64,000 nt of DNA from Ostrinia nubilalis (Eukaryota > Arthropoda > Insecta > Lepidoptera > Crambidae). The DNA lies in contig NC_087118.1 of NCBI RefSeq assembly GCF_963855985.1, positions 4,092,001 through 4,156,000 of the forward strand, given 5' to 3'. A program made the translations under genes and the position numbers. The notes beneath the pieces are model-generated. The model worked only from the letters and a program-made list of their open reading frames with translations. It did not search any database and was not told where the DNA came from. Every line of letters begins with the position of its first letter. Position 1 is the first letter of the stretch. This document shows positions 21,651-32,765 of this stretch, piece after piece.

Positions 21651-21899
21651 AATTGATCTGGTCCACTATGACAGCTTCAGTCATCTCAATCAAAGACACA
21701 AATACAAAGAATGATCTTAAGTGCAATAATTTTATATTTAAAACCGTTTTACATTTTAATGAGTATGTAGAAAATATTAGTACAGCATAATATAACAGAA
21801 AATTAAAAACTAATGTGACATTACAGGAAGACAGTCAACTTGGCGGGAGGCCGAAGACTCTCTCGAGGTCCCCCATCGATCGGAGCTGTGACCATCGAT

Positions 21900-22471
21900 G
21901 GGAGCGAATTTGTGTTATTATTCATTATTAAAATATAAATAAAATACTCGATTTTTCATCATACATATCAGAACTACTAACTCAATGTAATGGCTAATAA
22001 AATAATTATGTTTGTTTGTCTGTAAGTGTGGCATGTGGGTGTGTAATTGTGTAGATGTGTGTGTGTGTGTTTATGCAGGCAGGTATTATGGCTCATAGTT
22101 GAATACAGTTATCTTAATATAAAAATAAACTAACTAAATGATATACAAAGTGGTTAACAACATTTGTAAACAAACAATAAACAATCGAAAAGAGACGGTA
22201 TTACATACACTTATTACTATCACTGCTCTCGCCTCTCGGCTGTGATTCCGATCGGATGTGTGTCGTGCTGTCCCGCGCGAGTGTCGCAGTGCCGTGGGAC
22301 TTCGCCCCCGGGCTTCGCCCTGCGTGCTGAGGTGCTCCACTGACCTCCGAAGCCCCCTTGCGTCGCGAAGACATCAGCGTGAGTGATCGAAATTTTTTTG
22401 TTTCTGCGCCGGATTCAAACTCGGGTCCGCTTGGATTTGCGCAGCGCCCGTCCCAACCGAGCCACGAGAAC
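21900..22471 (-). repeat. Possible tRNA-derived SINE
   Basis: On the minus strand, 22471-22406 has GTGGCTCGGTTGGGACGG (A-box-like) and CCGAGTTTGAATCCGGCG (B-box-like) at tRNA-like spacing, followed by a body running left. The 3' boundary is uncertain; the TG-repeat-containing DNA at 22040-22070 may lie beyond it. Confidence 0.4.
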
Positions 22472-22509
22472 AACGAACGGCCGCGCCGAATTTTTCAACC
22501 ACAAGTCAA

Positions 22510-22906
22510 CTGCTACGAGCGCCTACGGATTTTGCTACGAGTGCGCCTTTGCTACGAGGTTCGTCTATACGCGCGGTGCGTTCTACGTGCTACGTTGATT
22601 TGCTACGGACACTAGCAGTGTGTGATTATTATTTCGAGCTTCCTTCACGTTATAACAGCCGCTTCAACTCAGCCAAAATGTTGCGCTCACCAACTGACAA
22701 ATCAAACATAACATACGGCTCGGCTCCCGACCTCAACCAAGGGACTGACGATAGAATTCCCGATGCCTGCGTTACCTTACGATCCAGTAAAAGACGCCGA
22801 TGTGACTGTGGCTCCTCTGACGAGTCTAAGCTTGATATCTTCATTAATAAACTCACATCGTGGAAGCAGGACACCGACAGCAAGCTAACAGGTATACTGG
22901 AGTCAA
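22510..22906 (+). pseudogene. LINE 5' region and truncated ORF1
   Basis: A 5' UTR-like stretch with repeated GCTACGAG/CTACG words (22514-22613) precedes an ATG at 22678. The ORF1 start encodes MLRSPTDKSNITYGSAPD, a basic SSKRRRCDCGSS patch and a helical KLDIFINKLTSWKQDTDS segment, like the N-terminus of baculovirus-FP-type LINE ORF1 proteins. It breaks at 22906, where a dispersed repeat begins. A longer in-frame ATG at 22549 exists, but the similarity starts at 22678. Confidence 0.6.
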
Positions 22907-23022
22907 AGTCAAAAGTCAAAGTCAAAATTTCTTTATTTGTTTAGACTAATAAATAGTTCTTACAAATCGTCATATGCTCTTAAGGAGCCTCTACATGTCT
23001 CATAATCTTTTTACCCTACCAG
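22907..23022 (-). repeat. Dispersed repeat, AGTCAAAGTCAAA tail (inverted)
   Basis: Nearly identical to 42113-42231, with a (AGTCAA)n-type tail on the left. Reads right to left. Confidence 0.75.
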
Positions 23023-23025
23023 TCT

Positions 23026-24550
23026 ATACTCAATACTCAATACTCAAATCTTTATTGCATTTCACAGTGTACATTAGGTCTTAATTATATAATTGGATCA
23101 CCATGAACCCTGTCGGGCACAACAACAATGGAGAGGAGGAATTTAAAAAATAATTATTATTATTGTATTAAACTAGATTCTTAAATATTATTAATTAGAA
23201 TAAATATTAAATTATTGTATCCAGTATTATTATATTTTAAGTAATATAATATTACTGTAATATATATTTAATTATAGGTTATGTAATTTGTTTTAATATT
23301 ATATTTGTTTTAGATATTTAATTTTGTGTATTCTATTTGATATTTTTATCTTCTAAAAATTCCTTTATAGTGTAATAGCATTTTTTTATTAGTATATTTT
23401 TGAGATCGTTTTGAAAGTGTTTATTATCTTTTATATTTCTTAAGTAATCTGGCAGTTTGTTGTATATTTTAATGGACATTACTAATGGGCTAGAAGAGTG
23501 GTGTTTCATTATGGAGGCCGGTAGTGCTAATTTATTTCTATCGCGAAGTTGATATTTGTTAATATTACCATCTCGTTTAGTATACAGATTCGGGTACTTG
23601 CGAACGAACTTGCATATCTCTAATATGAAGATACAGGGTAGTGTTAAGATTCGATGGAATTCAAAATGAGGTTTACAACTATCAGTGCTTTCTATGTTGA
23701 CCAAAATTCGTATAAGTTTTTTTTGCATCGTTAGTAAACTGGGAGCTTCGGTGCTACTTCCCCATAGAATGACGCCGTAGCTGAGCCACGAGTATGCGTA
23801 GGCGTAGTAGTAGTAGGTAGTAATCGCAGTGGCTAAGTCAGTGGTTTTCTTTATTTCACGAAATGCGTATGTAAAGCTACTTAGTTTGCGGCGTATTTTT
23901 TCTATATGAGACTTCCAGTTTACATTGGTATCAATAATTATACCTAGCAGTGTATGTTCATTTACATTTATTAATTCAAAGTTGTTGTTGTCAATATTTA
24001 ATGTTAAATTTAAATTCAATGGTGTTTTCTGGGATGGGTGAAAGGACATTATTTGCGTTTTCGACAAGTTTATTTCTAAGTTGTGTTCGGATAGCCAGTT
24101 TTTTGTTTTGTACAGAATATTACTAAGTATTTCGTTTATGTTTGTAGAATCTTGACTTTTGAAAAGAATAGATATATCATCCGCAAACATCACACAATAT
24201 TCATTCAGAGCTTCAGCAAAGTCATTGATATAAATCAAAAATAATAAACACCCCAACACGCTACCTTGGGGTATTGAAGCGTTTACACTTATTGTATCAG
24301 ATTTGATTCTTTCAATTTTTTGTTTTGATTATTAAAGTGTTCAATTTCTATTGTTTGCTTTCTATTATGGAGGTATGATATCAACAAATCTTGACAAGTA
24401 CCCCTAATTCCTATATCATAGAGTTTATTTAATAATATATTATATTGCACTTTATCATAAGCTTTTGTCATGTCTATTAATATCCCAATTGCGTATTTCC
24501 TATCGTTAATTATATTATGTATTTCCTGGATATATTTGAATATTGCAAGG
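23026..24550 (-). pseudogene. LINE ORF2 RT fragment, 5'-truncated and frameshifted
   Basis: From right to left: RKYAIGILIDMTKAYDKV (motif A, about 24510-24430), SYLHNRKQTIEIE, then after a frameshift near 24290 LGCLLFLIYINDF, VMFADDISILFK (about 24190) and the thumb LLGIIIDTNVNWKSHIEKI, ending at a stop at 23333. The 3' end carries TGAGTAT repeats at 23026-23048. The RT aspartates remain, but the 5' two thirds are missing. It separates the LINE ORF1 at 22678 from the endonuclease ORF at 24660. Confidence 0.8.
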
Positions 24551-24654
24551 ATGGTTGAATGTCAAATGGACACAACCATACACTCGTTTATTATAATATC
24601 ACTTTCTTGTCACAAACAGACTCAAAGAGCTCAGCCTCTATCCCTAATGCTGCA

Positions 24655-26038
24655 CCTGTAATTTTTATTCATAAAATTCAATTGTGATAGCGACTTAATC
24701 AAAAAAATTGATAAGGTATCAATTGGCCACGCGACAAGCTGTGATCCCTCTGACGTTCGCTCAGTCCTCAACAAAAACTCCTCGGACAAGGCCCTAAAAA
24801 TACTGACCCAAAATATTCGTAGTATATCAGCCAACATAAATAGCTTTACCACTTTGTTGACTGCCTTAGACACGGAAATGGATTTTATTATCCTTACAGA
24901 ATGTTGGCTTCAGGGTGATCCAGCTATTCCAACTCTTGACGGTTTCTCTTCATATTCCTCATCCAACCCTTCGAACCAAAACGATGGTGTTGTTATTTTC
25001 TATAATAGCTCCATCTCTAGGGTTTCTTTATCTGAACCAAACGTGGTAGATGCGAGCTGTGTGCTCATAGAAATAAAAGATGAAACGTCTCTTCTCGCTA
25101 TATACCGTCCATGTGCTTTTCGCAGTGCCCAAAATTTTATAAACTCCTTAGACTTGACCTTAACCGGTCTTAAAAAATTCAAAAATATTATTATCATGGG
25201 GGACCTAAACATCAATATCTCATCATTACACCCTGATCAAGACACAGAAAACTATTTAAATATGCTCGCCTATCATGGCTTACTGCCAGCTCACACCTTG
25301 CCTACCCGTAATCTTGCCTGTCTCGACCACACTATTATTAAAACTAAACTGACGGTTCACTCCATTATAATTCAGTCCTCGGTCACAGATCATGAAGCAG
25401 TTCTTCTTGCTATTGACATAAAAAAGTCTATTGCAGCCCCGCCTGTGTCCCGTAAAAAAATCAATTATTCCCAGCTTCAAGAAATGGTTACCAACACAGA
25501 TTTCTCTTTTATCCTGGAAATGACTGACCCTAACCTTGCGACGAATATTTTTATCCAAAAACTCCAACTCGCCATTGATATGCACACACAGTCCCATGTC
25601 TTGCCTCGACGACGTAGAATTCTCAAGCCGTGGATAACTCCTGGGTTACTAAGGTGTATTCGAAACAGGGACGGAATGCATAAAAAACTGAAAAAAGATC
25701 CAAATAACGACATATTAAAGAAAACCTATCAAAGATACCGAAATTTTTGTAACTCGCTACTTAGAAAGGTAAAAATTGCATATGACAGTGAACTAATTAA
25801 GAAGGCTGGAACTAATAGCAAGAAGCTATGGAGTGCCATTCGTTATGCGACCAACCTTAACAAATCACGTTCAAGCTCCAGCGACTTACTTTCTTGTAGG
25901 CCCACCTCAATAGAAGCTGTTATTCATGTAAACACTTTTTTTGCTGGTGTTGGTAAGTCACTCGCCGAGGAGATACTATCGCAATCGGCATCATCGAACG
26001 GGCCCCATATAAATTCAGGTCCATATTCGGTTGCATAA
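24655..26038 (+). pseudogene. LINE ORF2: endonuclease and pre-RT region, 3'-truncated
   Basis: The frame is open from about 24655 (ATG at 24854 is internal to the homology). Motifs: LTQNIRSISANINSF, FIILTECWLQGD (catalytic E), IIIMGDLNINI, LACLDHTIIK and VTDHEAVLL (catalytic D-H). Then comes the RRRRILKPWITPGLLRCIRN linker conserved before the RT. It stops at 26036-26038, before any RT motif; sequence beyond is unrelated AT-rich DNA. The endonuclease half is intact. It may be the partner of the ORF1 fragment at 22678, with other LINE DNA inserted between. Confidence 0.8.
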
Positions 26039-26039
26039 A

Positions 26040-26340
26040 AAATGTTGTCATAATTTAAGAGTGCATAAAGTTTTTTGGCATACTCATCATTTCGCATAAC
26101 GTTCATACAGAATAAATCACAAGGCATATTTTTTTTTGCCATAACCACTTTTATTATAATAATATTTTAGTATATATTTTTTCTGTATTCTTGTTTTTTT
26201 AATAACGATTTCTAGGCATAACATTTATTGGCATCTAAACCAATGCCATAAATATTACCATTCATAATATACAAAATACCATAATGTTAACAAATATGAA
26301 ATATAAAAATGTTATACATAATAAAATATAAGTTAACAAA
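26040..26340. other. AT-rich spacer, no gene seen
   Basis: Repeated ATGCC/GGCAT words but no recognisable gene. Confidence 0.4.
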
Positions 26341-26344
26341 TATA

Positions 26345-26735
26345 AATGGACAAGCAAGCATGCAAACAAGCATGCAAGCAAGCAGCAAGCATGCAATCAA
26401 ACAGCAAGCACGCAAGCATGCAAGCAAGCTGCAAGGAAGCATGTAAGCATGCATGCAAGCAAGGATGCAAACAAGCAAGCCTGCAAGCAAGCAGCAAGCA
26501 TGCAAGTAAGCAGCAAGCAAGCATGCAAGCAAGCAGCAAGCATGCAATCAAGCAGCAAGCACGCAAGCATGCAAGCAAGCAGCAAGCAAGCATGCAAGCA
26601 AGCAGCAAGCAAGCATGCAAGCAAGCAGCAAGGAAGCATGCATGCAAGCAAGGATGCAAGCAAGCAAGCATGCAAGGAAGTATGCATGCAAGCAAGGATG
26701 CAAGCAAGCAAGCATGCAAGCATGCAAGCAAGCAT
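26345..26735. repeat. AAGC/ATGC short-unit satellite
   Basis: About 390 bases made almost entirely of GCAAGCAAGCAT-like 4-base words, grouped into longer units (GCAAGCAAGCAGCAAGCATG). Because the words lack stop triplets, most reading frames are open on both strands; these are not genes. Confidence 0.92.
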
Positions 26736-26967
26736 TAGGATTGCCTTATCTCCGGTAAAAATATATTTGTTTCCTTAAGAGAAAAAATGTTCAAGTAAAG
26801 CGCTATACATAATGTTACTTTCATCAAATATTTCTAGTACAAAGCTCAGTGTAACCAAATGGTTTAAGTCTAAAGTTAAGTTAGTAAGTAATATTAAAGG
26901 TTAATGTTTTGGATATTTTGATTGAGGAGAGGGTGTTGTGTATTCAATCATAATATCCAAACGCTAG

Positions 26968-27335
26968 AAAAAAAACCGGCCAAGTGCGTGTCGGACTCGC
27001 ACACCGAGGGTTCCGGTTTTCGTAGCGGTTTACAATTTATGACGTACTAGCAGCCGCCCGCGACTTCGTACGCGTGGATCCCGTTTTACCCGTCTTCATT
27101 TATCTTACGCGGTTTAGATTTTTTCATACAAATGTTTTTTTCCGCTAACTTCCGTTCCCGTAGGAATTTTGCAATATCCTGTTGTAACTAAGCTTTAAGT
27201 TTACTAAGGTTTACTAAGGCCAAATTTCAAGCGTCTAACTTAAGCGGTTTAGATTTTTCATACAAAAGGATTTTCCCGTTAATTCCCGTTCCCGTGGAAA
27301 TTTCGGGAATTCCTTTCTTAGTGCACCTCTACGGT
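26968..27335 (+). repeat. Lepidopteran dispersed repeat (AAAACCGGCCAAGTGCG type)
   Basis: Starts AAAAACCGGCCAAGTGCGTG and GTCGGACTCGCACACCGAGG, then GACTTCGTACGCGTGGAT. Two similar TTTAGATTTTT / CCGTTCCCGT sub-units follow at 27115-27170 and 27245-27300. The same end, inverted, is at 49400-49453. Confidence 0.65.
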
Positions 27336-27339
27336 ACCT

Positions 27340-28757
27340 AAGCTACGACGAAGGAGGCAGTCATAAAACCACTTCCGAAAAATAGCCAGCCCACTACTTT
27401 GCAAGATCTCCGCCCAATCAGCATCCTTCCCTGTCTCTGCAAAGTACTAGAAAGGATTGTGTGTGATCAATTGACTGTTTATCTAGAGGGGCATGGTATG
27501 CTTCCACAATTTCAATCGGGTTTTAGGAAGGGATATGGCACGGCAACGGCTCTGGCAGATATTGTTGATAATGCTTTGGCCGCACAAGACCAAGGGATGG
27601 TTACCCTGCTGCTGCTGCTAGACTTCTCGAGAGCGTTCGATTCCATCAATTTATCTTTGCTTTTGTCCAAGATGAGTTACTATGGTCTCGATCCAAGTGC
27701 GGTCAGATGGTTCGGTAGCTACCTGTCTGGGAGGCGGCAGTGTGTGGAGCTCATACAGTCGGATGGCCGTGGGTCACGTTCCGCCTCACAGGTGGTGACT
27801 CGTGGCGTGCCCCAGGGCTCTATATTGGGACCCTTGCTTTACATTCTGTACAGTGCCGACATAACAACACATATTACACATTGTCACCACCACTTATACG
27901 CCGATGATCTTCAGATGTATATTTCTTTTGCTCCAGATAAGTACAGAGAGGCCGTGGATTGCATAAATAGGGATCTTGAATGCATCTCTGGATGGTGTGT
28001 GTCAAATTGTCTTGTCCTTAACTCTGCAAAATCCAAGGTCATGCTTATTGGCACACCAAAACAAACATCAAAGTACAACAGTATTCCACTGAATATCTTG
28101 GTGAATGGTGATCTTGTCAAAAGAGTGAACAATGTCAAAAACCTAGGCCTTGTTATGGAAAGCCACCTTAAGTTTGAGAGCCATATAGCTGAATGTGCAA
28201 GGGGATGCCTCTATCGACTCCGACTGTTTTATAGAATGAGACCTTATTTATGTGAACAGCTTCGCATTTCGCTCTGTGAGGCTCTGGTACTTTCTAAGCT
28301 TAATTACTGCGACACTGTCTATGGACCATGCCTTCTAGCCAGGACTGCAAAGCTCATTCAGCGAGTGCAGAATGCTTGTGCACGTTTCTGCTTCCACATT
28401 CCACCTAGGACGCATGTTACTCCTTTTCTGAACAGTGCCAATCGTATACGGATGGAGGCACGCAGGCGGTTGCACCTAGCGACTATGTTGTTTGGTGTGA
28501 TTCACGCGAACAGGCCGAGTTATTTGTACCAGAAGCTAGCGTGGGCCCATGAGCGGGGGAGGACGCAAAAGAGAGCATGTACTCACGTCTTTCTGACTCC
28601 AAGACACCGCACTGTTGCCTTCAGGGGCTCCTTTAGGTTTGCGGCCTCGCGGTGCTGGAACGATTTACCACCGCCATTGCGCGCCCTAAAAACGAAACTC
28701 ACGTTTAAGACACAACTCAAGACTTATCTTTTGTCATTGCAAAAAACTAAATATTAG
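27340..28757 (+). pseudogene. LINE ORF2 RT and thumb, 5'-truncated, frame intact
   Basis: The frame runs from about 27342 without a needed ATG: IKPLPKNS, LQDLRPISILPCLCKVLE, LLLLLDFSRAFDSINL, TRGVPQGSILGPLLY, HLYADDLQMYIS (near residue 167 counted from 27399) and thumb NVKNLGLVMESHLKF, to a stop at 28757. About 470 codons without a break. The endonuclease and 5' palm are missing, as expected for a 5'-truncated insertion, so it cannot move itself. The conserved C-terminal RHRTVAFRGSFRFAASRCWN is typical of Jockey-like insect LINEs. Confidence 0.88.
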
Positions 28758-29070
28758 TGTAAATGTATCTCACCATTGGGTTATACGCGACGCGTGTCAT
28801 TGGCGATGACGCTACGTTCCGGCGCCGCGTGGGCCCCTTGAGGTGCGGAGGGACAAAGGTCTATTCTGCACCTGTCTTAGCCCCCATGAACAGATTGCAA
28901 CACTTTTCCTCATTAATTGAACCGCTGCCAGGTCATTCTAGACGTGGCTGCGCATGCACATGTTTTAATTGATTAATCCCTGGCCGACTTAATGTATTTG
29001 CACCATGCACGCAGAACTTTAATGCGAAAATGTGTCCAATAAATGACAGTGACAGTTACTGTTGTCTTTG
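28758..29070 (+). other. 3' UTR of the LINE at 27340
   Basis: Moderately GC-rich DNA ending near CCAATAAATGACAGTGACAG at 29037. The AATAAA-containing end suggests the LINE 3' terminus. Confidence 0.45.
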
Positions 29071-29435
29071 TCTTCTTTTTTTTTTTCTCTTTCGATTTTC
29101 TCAACTAACTATTTGCCTAAGGACCTAGGATATAAATGTTTGTCAAATCGTTTTCACAGTATTTTTTATAAAAATTTCAGCTTGTAAACTGACGCTTAAG
29201 TGGAAATTTGAAAACCTGTGTGGACTTATCTTGATATAATTCTTAAATACTATACTAATTGAAATATTTTCTCAACTAACTATTTAGACGACGAAATTGC
29301 CTATAGGTATATTAAAATTTATGCCTATAACATATTTGTAATGTAACTTGGTTGGTGATTGTAACGGGTTGAAAAAGTACTGTTTTTGCGCCAAACGGCG
29401 TAAACGCTCATAATATTTGTTTTATGATTTTATTG
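29071..29435. other. AT-rich spacer, no gene seen
   Basis: Contains two copies of a TTCTCAACTAACTATTT phrase (29097, 29270) but nothing coding. Confidence 0.4.
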
Positions 29436-29439
29436 TTTG

Positions 29440-29718
29440 TATTTATGTTAGGTATAATCTGTGTGTTTCTTTGTTTTTTTTTATTTTTTTTATTTTTTAC
29501 GGCGACCCCAGTGCCCCAAAGGTCCTTGCTGAAAATCAGTGTAGTGGCATCTTTGTCACGACTAATGCTGAGTCAGGGACCTTTTTGGCACAGGGCACTT
29601 AAAATCTATTTTATTTTTATTTTTTGTTTTTTCTATGTTTTAATCTTGTATTGTGCCTATATATCATGTATTGTGTATTGTGCCAAATAAATAATATTCT
29701 ATTCTATTCTATTCTATA
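29440..29718 (+). repeat. LINE 3'-end fragment with ATTCT microsatellite
   Basis: Has GCGACCCCAGTGCCCCAAAG and ends GCCAAATAAATAATATTCTA with four or five ATTCT units (29691-29716). Such pentamer tails are typical 3' ends of insect LINEs; no coding remains. Confidence 0.55.
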
Positions 29719-29991
29719 AATATTATAAGTGAAGTAGATCAATTAAATATCGCTAGATCTATATCTTGTAATCCTGATAACGTACTAAATTCTTTACATA
29801 TAAGAGAAAATGACTTTACCTTAGTTACACAAAATATTAGAAGTGTCTATTGTAACTTTAATGACTTTACGATCACGCTCGCGCAGTTAAATTTTAACCC
29901 AGACTTAATTATTTTGACCGAGTGTTGGCTCTGTGATCACAAACCTATTCCGATTATACCTAATTACATATCATACTCCACATCTTGTCAC
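29719..29991 (+). pseudogene. LINE ORF2 endonuclease N-terminal fragment (first piece)
   Basis: The frame includes FTLVTQNIRSVYCNFNDF (catalytic N) and DLIILTECWLCDHKPIPIIP (catalytic E), stopping where a piggyBac-type element inserted at TTAA (29992-29995). It continues at 31719. Confidence 0.75.
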
Positions 29992-30462
29992 TTAACCCAT
30001 ATATGCCCAGAGGCACGAAAACGACCCAATGGTACAAGTTCTCTTGTGATGCTAATTAAAAAAAAACTGTACGTTTGTTTTCTGTTTTAATGCCATAAAT
30101 ATAATCTTGAAAGAACTTCCTAGTCAAATATAACAGTTAATAAGTTTATTCGCCTCCAGTTTTTTTCGAATTTGACATTGAACTTCAAAGATTTTTTTGT
30201 TGTTGAAATTAGTGCACCCAGACTCACAAAACTGTAAGTATTCTTTTATGTATTCTGTTTTGAACGATTATTGCGATTGAAATAATGAAATGAATATATT
30301 TCCAAGGTAAATAAGTAAGAAGTATTGTGAAAATATAAATATGTGCTTTGTTATTTGTTACAAAAGTTCTGTTGGTCGAAAACGACCGCATGGGCATATA
30401 TGAGACCAGAATGTAGGATTTGGTAGTATAAAGTATATCAAATAAAAGTAGTGTTTATTATA

Positions 30463-30725
30463 CAGGGTGTTAGGTAAATGGGTAATGAGCCGACACTAGC
30501 CCATGTTAACATGGTCATATAAATGGTATGGTGAAGTCAAAAAATTGATATCTTCATTTTAATTATTTTAATTTTCATACAAATCGGATTTTGTAAAATT
30601 TATTTTTTATGAAAATTAAAAAAAATAAAATGATGATATCTAATTTCTGACTTCACCATACCATTTATATGACCATGTTAACATGGGCTAGTGCCGGCTC
30701 ATATACCCATTTACCTAACACCCTG
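30463..30725. mobile_element. TA-flanked MITE, complete (263 bp)
   Basis: Ends CAGGGTGTTAGGTAAATGGG and its inverse, flanked by TA (30461-30462, 30726-30727). Arms are about 85 bases, nearly perfect, around an AT-rich loop. Its ends resemble those of the mariner foldback at 10004. Nested in the piggyBac-type element. Confidence 0.88.
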
Positions 30726-31335
30726 TATAATTAGTTTATAATTTCATCAAATTATAGCAAATAGTGTAAAATAATGATATTTGGTTAATTTAGGAACTTG
30801 TATAATTACACAGTTAGTACAATTTAGCCATGAAATGCTGCAAAATACTTGTTTGTTTTTGCATACTGCACATTTTCTACGAATCTGACCGGTGAGGATC
30901 AAATGCTAAGCACACATACCGCCTTTTAGTGGTATATTAGAGGGCATTGTGCGTGTTGAAGGTCTAGGCTGAGTTCGAGGAGATCCATTTGTTAGAAGCA
31001 AATTTCTAGCATTTTACCTTCGAATCTCTAAAGCGTTTACAAATGCTCCAAGTGATCTCGCTATTATGGCAGAGTTATTGATGAGAAGGAAAAAAACGGT
31101 TTATGGTATTCTCACATGGTTGATTGATGTCACCGTCAATAATAACTCTGGAGTTTCGAAGGTAAATTGCTAGAAATTTGCTTCCAAAATATGGATCTCC
31201 TTGAACTCAGCCTGGACCTTCAACACGCCCAGTGCCGTCTAATATACCACTAAGTGTAAGGAGGTATGATGCTGAGCATTTGATCCTCACCGGTGAGATT
31301 CATAGAAATTATGCAATATGCAAAAACATTACTGT

Positions 31336-31391
31336 GAAGAAATGCAGTAAGTGCGGTATAAATCTCCATGAAAAATGTTTTACATCCTAAA
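31336..31391 (+). pseudogene. piggyBac transposase C-terminal Cys-rich finger remnant
   Basis: KKCSKCGINLHEKCFTS then stop gives the C-x2-C...H-x2-C pattern seen at the C-terminus of piggyBac transposases, which binds element ends. Only this tail remains; the catalytic core is missing. Confidence 0.6.
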
Positions 31392-31718
31392 TTGTACTAA
31401 CTGTTTTATTATTCAAGTTCCTAAATCAACCAAATATGATTATTATACACTATATTTGCTATAATCTGTTCAAATTTGTGAACTAATTCTATGATGAATA
31501 CGACTATTATTTGAAAATACATTATACCACGAACATCTATATTCTAGTCTCATATATGCCCAGGCGGTCGTTTTCGACCAACTGAAAAAAAAATAGTTCC
31601 AAGTACTGAAATCCAAAAACTCATCGTGGTTCATGATTAGGGGCCTATATAGAGTAAGTATACCAAATTACATAAAAATCTGGGACCTAAATAGTTCTGG
31701 GCATATAATATAGGTTAA

Positions 31719-32765
31719 ATAAAAGTGATGGTGTAATAGCATACATTAAAGATAATCTTACTGCCAAAGTAAATGAAATACATTTAGAAAACGCATCGGC
31801 TCTACAGATACAATTTCAGAGAAATACATTTACATTCTTAGCTATATACCGTTCGCCCTCCATCAGTAATGCGGATGGATTTATCACTTCGCTAAATAAC
31901 CACCTTGATACATTAGTAAATCACACACATTACTGGAGATATAAATATAAATACCATACATAGAGAAGGTGAAAAAACTTCAGACCAAAGAAACAGATCT
32001 AATTATTTAGACATGTTAGGTATTCATGGTGTCCTTTTGGGACATAGTTTACCTACAAGAGAATCTAGTTGTCTAGATCACATTATGCTTAGAATAAACC
32101 GAAAAAAGGTAAACGCTCAAATCGCAGTCCTAAACACCACAATAACCGATCATGCTATGGTACTATTACACCTTTCCCACTCTAATATACCAGAATCAAA
32201 ATGTAAAAAAACTAGAATGGTAACAAACTATGATAAGGCCCTAAATGACTTAAGAAATAAAAACCTTGATGAACTGCTTTTATGTAATGACCCTGAATTG
32301 GTGACTGAGAGATTAATAAATATACTTTGCTTTACCCTAAAAGATAACACGAAAACTGTAAATATCCCCAAGAATAAACGAGTTATCAAGCCCTGGATAA
32401 CCCCAGGTATTCTAAAATGCATTCAAAATAGAAATAATATGCAATTAAAACTTCGTAGTAATCCACATGATGAGATTCTTTTGATTACATTTAGACGATA
32501 CCGTAATTTCTGCAATAATTTGATAAAAAAATTAAAACGTAACTATGAGCGACAACTTTTGCAAGACTCCAAAAAGAACCCTAAAAGCCTTTGGCAAAAT
32601 ATACATGAAATTGCAAATCTGAAGAAGGTAAAATCTGATCCAAAACTAATAAACATCAAATGTTATAAACATGAATCGGCTAATTTTGTTAATAATTATT
32701 TCAGTAATATTGGTAAAAATCTTGCGGATGCTATCAATGCGCCTGGCTCTGTTCAACCTAAAATA
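31719..32765 (+). pseudogene. LINE ORF2 endonuclease and linker (second piece), frameshifted
   Basis: Continues 29719-29991: NKSDGVIAYIKDNL and FLAIYRSPS, a single-base shift near 31935, then TGDININTIHREGEKTSD, SSCLDHIMLRI, ITDHAMVLLHL (catalytic D-H) and KPWITPGILKCIQN up to NAPGSVQPKI. It is interrupted at a TA by the element at 32766-34495; about 22 more bases may belong to it (34498-34519) before the intact LINE. The RT part may be the fragment at 39585-40330. Confidence 0.78.

Larger units (their letters stand above)
29996..31714. mobile_element. piggyBac-type non-autonomous foldback element
   Basis: TTAA occurs immediately outside both ends (29992-29995 and 31715-31718), the piggyBac target signature. 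Ends are CCCATATATGCCCAGA and CCTATATTATATGCCCAGA (inverted). Inside, GGTCGAAAACGACC / GCATATATGAGAC at 30370-30405 recurs inverted at 31545-31585, and an imperfect long inverted repeat spans about 30780-31100 and 31135-31470. A Cys-rich transposase C-terminus remnant lies at 31336-31391. The element splits a LINE endonuclease. Confidence 0.82.

Noticed and set aside
22134..22473. Minus ORFs around a Pro/Ser/Arg-rich sequence
   Set aside because: Overlap a probable tRNA-derived SINE and show no conserved domain.
25924..26148. 74-codon minus ORF after the truncated LINE
   Set aside because: Half lies antisense to the LINE endonuclease frame and the rest is repetitive ATGCC sequence.
26287..26778. 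Long ORFs on both strands (MQASKQ-, MLACLHACLL- types)
   Set aside because: Direct translation of a stop-free four-base satellite; no protein features.
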